Origin: an uncultured Paracoccus sp.
GTDB lineage: Bacteria; Pseudomonadota; Alphaproteobacteria; Rhodobacterales; Rhodobacteraceae
Length of the DNA stretch: 8,197 nucleotides
Assembly: GCF_946221145.1 (NCBI RefSeq)
Contig: NZ_CAMIOH010000141.1
Coordinates: 1-8,197, forward strand
Reading direction: 5' to 3'
Numbering within the stretch: position 1 is the first letter of the stretch; each line of letters begins with the position of its first letter. Made by a program: the position numbers and the translations under genes. The notes beneath the pieces are model-generated. The model was not told where the DNA came from. It did not search any database and saw nothing but the letters and a program-made list of their open reading frames with translations. Shown here one piece after another: positions 4,450-8,197 of the stretch.

Positions 4450-7068
4450 GTGACCGTAATGTCCCCCCGCCCCGCCATCCGCACCACCTGCCCCTATTGC
4501 GGGGTGGGCTGCGGGGTTCTGGCCACGCCCGACGGTGCCGGGGGGCTGACGGTCGCGGGCGATCCCGACCATCCCGCCAATCTGGGCCGTCTCTGCGTCA
4601 AGGGCTCTGCGCTTGGCGAAACGGTCGGGCTGGGCGGGCGGCTGCTGGCGCCGCAGATCGACGGGCGGCAGGCAAGCTGGGATCAGGCGCTTGACCTGGT
4701 GGCGCGGCGGTTTTCCGAAACCATCGCGGCGCATGGGCCGGATTCGGTGGCGCTGTACGTGTCCGGCCAGTTGCTGACCGAAGATTACTATGCCGCCAAC
4801 AAGCTGATGAAGGGGTTCATCGGCAGCGCCAATATCGACACCAACTCGCGGCTGTGCATGGCGTCATCGGTCGCCGGGCATCGCCGCGCCTTCGGGTCCG
4901 ACACCGTTCCGGGCCTGTACGAGGATCTGGAACAGGCCGATTGCGTGGTGCTGGTGGGATCGAACCTCGCCTGGTGCCACCCGGTGCTGTATCAGCGCCT
5001 GGCCGCCGCCAAAGACGCGCGGGGCACCAAGGTCGTCGTGATCGACCCGCGCCGCACCGCGACCTGCGACATCGCCGATCTGCATCTGGCCCTGGCACCG
5101 GGATCGGATGCGGCGCTGTTCAACCTGTTGCTGGCCGAGATCGCGCGCCGCGATCTGGTCAGCCAATCCCCTGACGGCCTGGACGACGCCCTGGCCGCGG
5201 CGCGGGCCACCCTGCCCGGCGCCACCGGCCTGACCCACAGCGCGATCCGCCGGTTCCTGGATCTGTGGTGCGGCAGCGAAAAGGTCGTGACCGTCTATTC
5301 CCAGGGCATCAACCAGTCCGACAGCGGCACGGACAAGGTGAACGCGATCCTGAACTGCCACTTGGCGACGGGCCGGATCGGCCGCCCCGGCATGGGCCCG
5401 TTCAGCGTCACCGGCCAGCCCAACGCGATGGGCGGCCGAGAGGTGGGCGGCCTGTCGAACATGCTGGCCTGCCACCTGGACATCGAAAACCCCGCGCATC
5501 GCGATTCGGTACAGGATTTCTGGGACGCGCCCCGGATGGCCGAAAAGCCCGGCCTCAAGGCCGTGGACATGTTCCGCGCGGTCGAGGACCGGCGGATCAA
5601 GGCGCTGTGGATCATCTGCACCAACCCCGCCGTGACCATGCCCGAGGCCGGGCGCGTCGCCCGCGCCATCGCGAACTGCGATTTCGTCGTGGTGTCCGAC
5701 ATCATGGCGCAGACCGACACGACCCGGCTGGCGCATGTCCTGCTGCCCGCGACGGGCTGGGGCGAAAAGGACGGCACCGTCACCAATTCCGAACGCCGCA
5801 TCAGCCGCCAGCGGCCCGTCCTTGCGCCCGCCGGCCAGGCACGCGACGACTGGCGCATCATCGCCGATGTCGCGGCGCGGATGGGCTGGGGCGATGCCTT
5901 TGCCTGGGACAGCGCGGCGCAGGTCTTTGCCGAACACGCGGCGCTGTCGGGCATCGCGGGCGGGCTGGGCAGCGATTTCGACATCTCGGCCCATGCCGGG
6001 ATCACGGCGGCGGAATACGACGGGCTGGAGCCGTTCCTGTGGCCGCAATCCGCCAGCCGCCAGGGCGGGCGCTTTTTCGGCGACGGGCGGTTCCATACCG
6101 CCTCGGGCAAGGCGCGGATGCTGCCAGTGACGCCGCGCGCGCCGCAACCGGTCGATGCGGACCATCCCTTCCGGCTGAATACCGGCCGGGTCCGCGACCA
6201 CTGGCACACGATGACCCGCACCGGCCTGTCGCCCCGCCTGTCGCGCCATCTGGCCGAACCGTTCCTGGAACTGCATCCCGATGACGCCGCCCGCCTGGAT
6301 CTGGCCCCCGCGTCCCTGGCGCAGGTCACAAGCCCGCATGGCAGCGCGATCCTGCGGGTGCTGGTCACCGACCGCGTGGCGCCGGGCCATCCCTTCGCGC
6401 CGATCCACTGGACCGGGGAAACCGCGCCCAGCGGCCGCGTGGACAGGCTGGTGCCGGCGCTGACCGACCCGATCTCGGGCCAGCCCGCGTCGAAATCGGC
6501 GCCGGTGGCGATCCGGCCCTTTGCGGCGGCTTGGTATGGCTTTGCCGTCTCGGCCCGCGCGATCCGGCCCGACTGCGAATACTGGGCGGGCGCGCCGCTG
6601 CCGTCGGGGCATCAGGCCGAACTGGCGGGGCTGTCGGAACCGCAGGACTGGACCGAGGCGGCCCGCGCCATGCTGGTCGCCAAGGGCGATCCGTTGGTGG
6701 TGCGCGATCCGCGCCGCGGCCTGCTGCGCCTGGCCTTCGTTGAGGACGGCAGGCTGACCGGGGCGCTGTTCGTGGCATCCGAACCGGCCGCGCTGTCGCG
6801 CAGCCATGTCATCGCCGCCCTGGGAACCGATTGCACCGGAGAGATCCTGGCCGGGCGCGCCCCGGCCGGACGCCCGGACCAGGGCGCCCTGGTCTGCGCC
6901 TGCCTGGGGGTGGGCGTGAACACCATCCTGGACGGCATCGTCACGCAAAAGCTGATGACGGTCGAGGCGATCGGCCGCGCACTTGGTGCCGGAACGAATT
7001 GCGGATCCTGCCGCCCGGAATTGCGCAGCCTGCTGGCCTCGGTCCAGACGAAGACAGCCGCCCGGTAA
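4450..7068 (+). CDS. nasC: NasC, assimilatory nitrate reductase catalytic subunit
   Basis: An 872-residue cytoplasmic molybdenum enzyme reducing nitrate to nitrite. The N-terminal [4Fe-4S] site is Cys14, Cys17, Cys21 and Cys49 (CPYCGVGC then RLCVKG). The molybdopterin oxidoreductase domain follows, with Cys136 (NSRLCMASS) as the expected molybdenum ligand in a bis-MGD enzyme. The molydopterin dinucleotide-binding domain begins near 570 (RLNTGRVRDHWHTMTRTG). The C-terminus carries a BFD-type [2Fe-2S] site with Cys816, Cys818, Cys851 and Cys854, as in Klebsiella-type NasA nitrate reductases. No twin-arginine signal is present, which separates it from periplasmic NapA. Residues 756-800 resemble the domain before the BFD site in NasB. 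The GTG start gives the best ribosome-binding-site spacing; ATG at 4459 would shorten it by three residues. Electrons probably come from NADH through NasB and NasG. Its last codons form one arm of the operon terminator. Confidence 0.95.
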   Translation: MTVMSPRPAIRTTCPYCGVGCGVLATPDGAGGLTVAGDPDHPANLGRLCVKGSALGETVGLGGRLLAPQIDGRQASWDQALDLVARRFSETIAAHGPDSVALYVSGQLLTEDYYAANKLMKGFIGSANIDTNSRLCMASSVAGHRRAFGSDTVPGLYEDLEQADCVVLVGSNLAWCHPVLYQRLAAAKDARGTKVVVIDPRRTATCDIADLHLALAPGSDAALFNLLLAEIARRDLVSQSPDGLDDALAAARATLPGATGLTHSAIRRFLDLWCGSEKVVTVYSQGINQSDSGTDKVNAILNCHLATGRIGRPGMGPFSVTGQPNAMGGREVGGLSNMLACHLDIENPAHRDSVQDFWDAPRMAEKPGLKAVDMFRAVEDRRIKALWIICTNPAVTMPEAGRVARAIANCDFVVVSDIMAQTDTTRLAHVLLPATGWGEKDGTVTNSERRISRQRPVLAPAGQARDDWRIIADVAARMGWGDAFAWDSAAQVFAEHAALSGIAGGLGSDFDISAHAGITAAEYDGLEPFLWPQSASRQGGRFFGDGRFHTASGKARMLPVTPRAPQPVDADHPFRLNTGRVRDHWHTMTRTGLSPRLSRHLAEPFLELHPDDAARLDLAPASLAQVTSPHGSAILRVLVTDRVAPGHPFAPIHWTGETAPSGRVDRLVPALTDPISGQPASKSAPVAIRPFAAAWYGFAVSARAIRPDCEYWAGAPLPSGHQAELAGLSEPQDWTEAARAMLVAKGDPLVVRDPRRGLLRLAFVEDGRLTGALFVASEPAALSRSHVIAALGTDCTGEILAGRAPAGRPDQGALVCACLGVGVNTILDGIVTQKLMTVEAIGRALGAGTNCGSCRPELRSLLASVQTKTAAR

Positions 7069-7080
7069 GGGGCGGCTGTC
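7053..7080. terminator. Probable bidirectional terminator between nasC and the DAHP synthase gene
   Basis: GACAGCCGCCC (7053-7063) pairs perfectly with GGGCGGCTGTC (7070-7080), eleven base pairs around a six-base loop that contains the nasC stop codon. No strong T run follows on either strand (only a few Ts near 7084-7088 on plus and 7051-7044 on minus read in complement). The stem is strong, and it lies between two convergent genes whose stop codons are 19 bases apart, so it most likely serves both. Confidence 0.78.
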
Positions 7081-7087
7081 GGTCGTT

Positions 7088-8197
7088 TCAGCCGGCCATC
7101 GCGGCAGGCTGGGCCTGGATGCCCGCCTCGCGGCGGTTGCGCAGTTCCTCGGCCACCAGGAAGGCCAGTTCCAGCGACTGGCTGGCGTTCAGGCGCGGGT
7201 CGCAGGCGGTGTGATAGCGGTCCGACAGATCCTCGTCGGTGACGGCGCGGACGCCGCCGGTGCATTCGGTCACGTCCTTGCCGGTCATCTCGAAATGCAC
7301 GCCGCCGGGGATCGTGCCCTCGGCCTTGTGGATGGCAAAGAATTCGCGGACCTCGCGCAGGATCGAATCAAAGGCCCGCGTCTTGTAGCCGGTCGAGGAC
7401 TTGATGACGTTGCCGTGCATCGGGTCGCAGGACCAGACGACATTCGCGCCCTCGGATTGCACGGTCTGGATCAGGCGCGGCAGGTTGTCGCCCACCTTGC
7501 CCGCCCCGAACCGCGCGATCAGCGTCAGCCGCCCGGCTTCGTTGTCGGGGTTCAGCTTGGCCATCAGCGCCTTGAGGTCGTCCGCCGTGGTGGTCGGGCC
7601 GCATTTCAGCCCGATGGGGTTCTGCACGCCCCGGCAGAATTCGACATGCGCACCGTCCACCTGACGGGTGCGGTCGCCGATCCAGATCATGTGGCCCGAC
7701 CCCGCCACCGGCAGGCCGGTGGTCGAATCGACGCGCGCCAGGGCCTCTTCGTATTCCAGCAGCAGGGCTTCGTGGCTGGTATAGAAATCGACCTTGGAGA
7801 GCTGATGCGCGGTGTCGGAATTGACGCCCGCCGCCTGCATGAAGGCCATCGCATCGCTGATCCGGCCCGCGATGTCGCGGTATTTCGCGGCCTCGGGCCC
7901 GCCGACGAAATCGGCGATCCAGCTTTGGACGCGCTGCATGTCGGCAAACCCGCCGGTCGAGAACGCCCGCAGCAGGTTCAGCGACGCCGCCGCCTGGGTA
8001 TAGGCCGCCAGCATCCGCTGCGGATCGGGGATCCGCGCCTCGGGCGTGAAGTCGAAGCCGTTGATGATGTCGCCGCGATAGCTGGGCAGTTCCACCCCGT
8101 CCATCACCTCGGTCGGCGCGCTGCGGGGCTTGGCGAACTGGCCCGCCATCCGGCCGACCTTGATCACCGGCATCTGCGCGCCCCAGGTCAGCACCAC
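7088..8197 (-). CDS. aroG: Class II 3-deoxy-7-phosphoheptulonate (DAHP) synthase, N-terminus missing
   Basis: The C-terminal 369 residues of a class II (plant/Mycobacterium-type) DAHP synthase, which condenses phosphoenolpyruvate and erythrose 4-phosphate in the first step of the shikimate pathway. The frame is open to the right edge, so the true start is outside the window; about 90-110 residues, including the expected metal-binding cysteine, are missing. Visible family motifs are GAQMPVIKVGRMAGQFAKPR (7-26 of the fragment), FSTGGFADMQR (79-89), CRGVQNPIGLKCGP (188-201), RFGAGKVGDNLPR (229-241) and WSCDPMHGN (255-263). His261, Glu303 and Asp333 have the same spacing (42 and 30) as the metal ligands His369, Glu411 and Asp441 of the M. 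tuberculosis enzyme. It is convergent with the nas operon and functionally unrelated to it. The stop codon is at 7088-7090. The symbol follows the mycobacterial name; alphaproteobacterial annotations vary. Confidence 0.94.
   Translation of the reverse strand: MVLTWGAQMPVIKVGRMAGQFAKPRSAPTEVMDGVELPSYRGDIINGFDFTPEARIPDPQRMLAAYTQAAASLNLLRAFSTGGFADMQRVQSWIADFVGGPEAAKYRDIAGRISDAMAFMQAAGVNSDTAHQLSKVDFYTSHEALLLEYEEALARVDSTTGLPVAGSGHMIWIGDRTRQVDGAHVEFCRGVQNPIGLKCGPTTTADDLKALMAKLNPDNEAGRLTLIARFGAGKVGDNLPRLIQTVQSEGANVVWSCDPMHGNVIKSSTGYKTRAFDSILREVREFFAIHKAEGTIPGGVHFEMTGKDVTECTGGVRAVTDEDLSDRYHTACDPRLNASQSLELAFLVAEELRNRREAGIQAQPAAMAG

Noticed and set aside
8195..8197. GTG at the right edge as the start of the DAHP synthase
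   Set aside because: The first visible residues align with an internal conserved segment of class II DAHP synthases, so the gene continues beyond the window.

Overview
The window is a high-GC, Alphaproteobacterium-type segment that reads as a complete assimilatory nitrate/nitrite reduction operon followed by a convergent aromatic amino acid biosynthesis gene. Gene content and order match the nas cluster described in Paracoccus denitrificans (nasA-nasB-nasG-[nasH]-nasC), so a Paracoccus or close Rhodobacterales relative is the best guess. That assignment rests on gene order and protein motifs, not on a database match.

Layout. Positions 1-463 hold no convincing gene. The left edge (about 60-140) is visibly more AT-rich than the rest, and 160-425 is dense in inverted repeats. 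Just upstream of the operon lie two tandem hairpins (333-346 and 359-370) whose six-base loops each have A at position 1 and G at position 4. This is the recognised target of ANTAR-domain antiterminators such as NasT. A terminator-like hairpin follows at about 398-423. Then come nasA (464-1666, nitrate transporter), nasB (1678-4104, NADH-dependent sirohaem nitrite reductase), nasG (4101-4436, Rieske ferredoxin) and nasC (4450-7068, molybdenum nitrate reductase), all on the plus strand. Gaps are 11 bases, a 4-base overlap, and 13 bases, so this is one transcription unit. A perfect 11-bp inverted repeat at 7053-7080 ends it. On the minus strand, 8197 down to 7088, is the C-terminal part of a class II DAHP synthase that runs off the right edge.

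How the genes work together. NasA imports nitrate, NasC reduces it to nitrite, and NasB reduces nitrite to ammonium using NADH. NasG is the likely electron carrier linking NasB's flavin domain to both reductase sites, as shown for the P. denitrificans enzymes. The leader hairpins imply control by a NasS/NasT nitrate-sensing pair encoded outside the window. The nitrite transporter gene nasH, found between nasG and nasC in P. denitrificans, is absent here.

I found no clearly new biological system. The points most worth a second look are the leader RNA architecture, the set of palindromes just upstream of it, the missing nasH, and an apparently shared C-terminal module in NasB and NasC.
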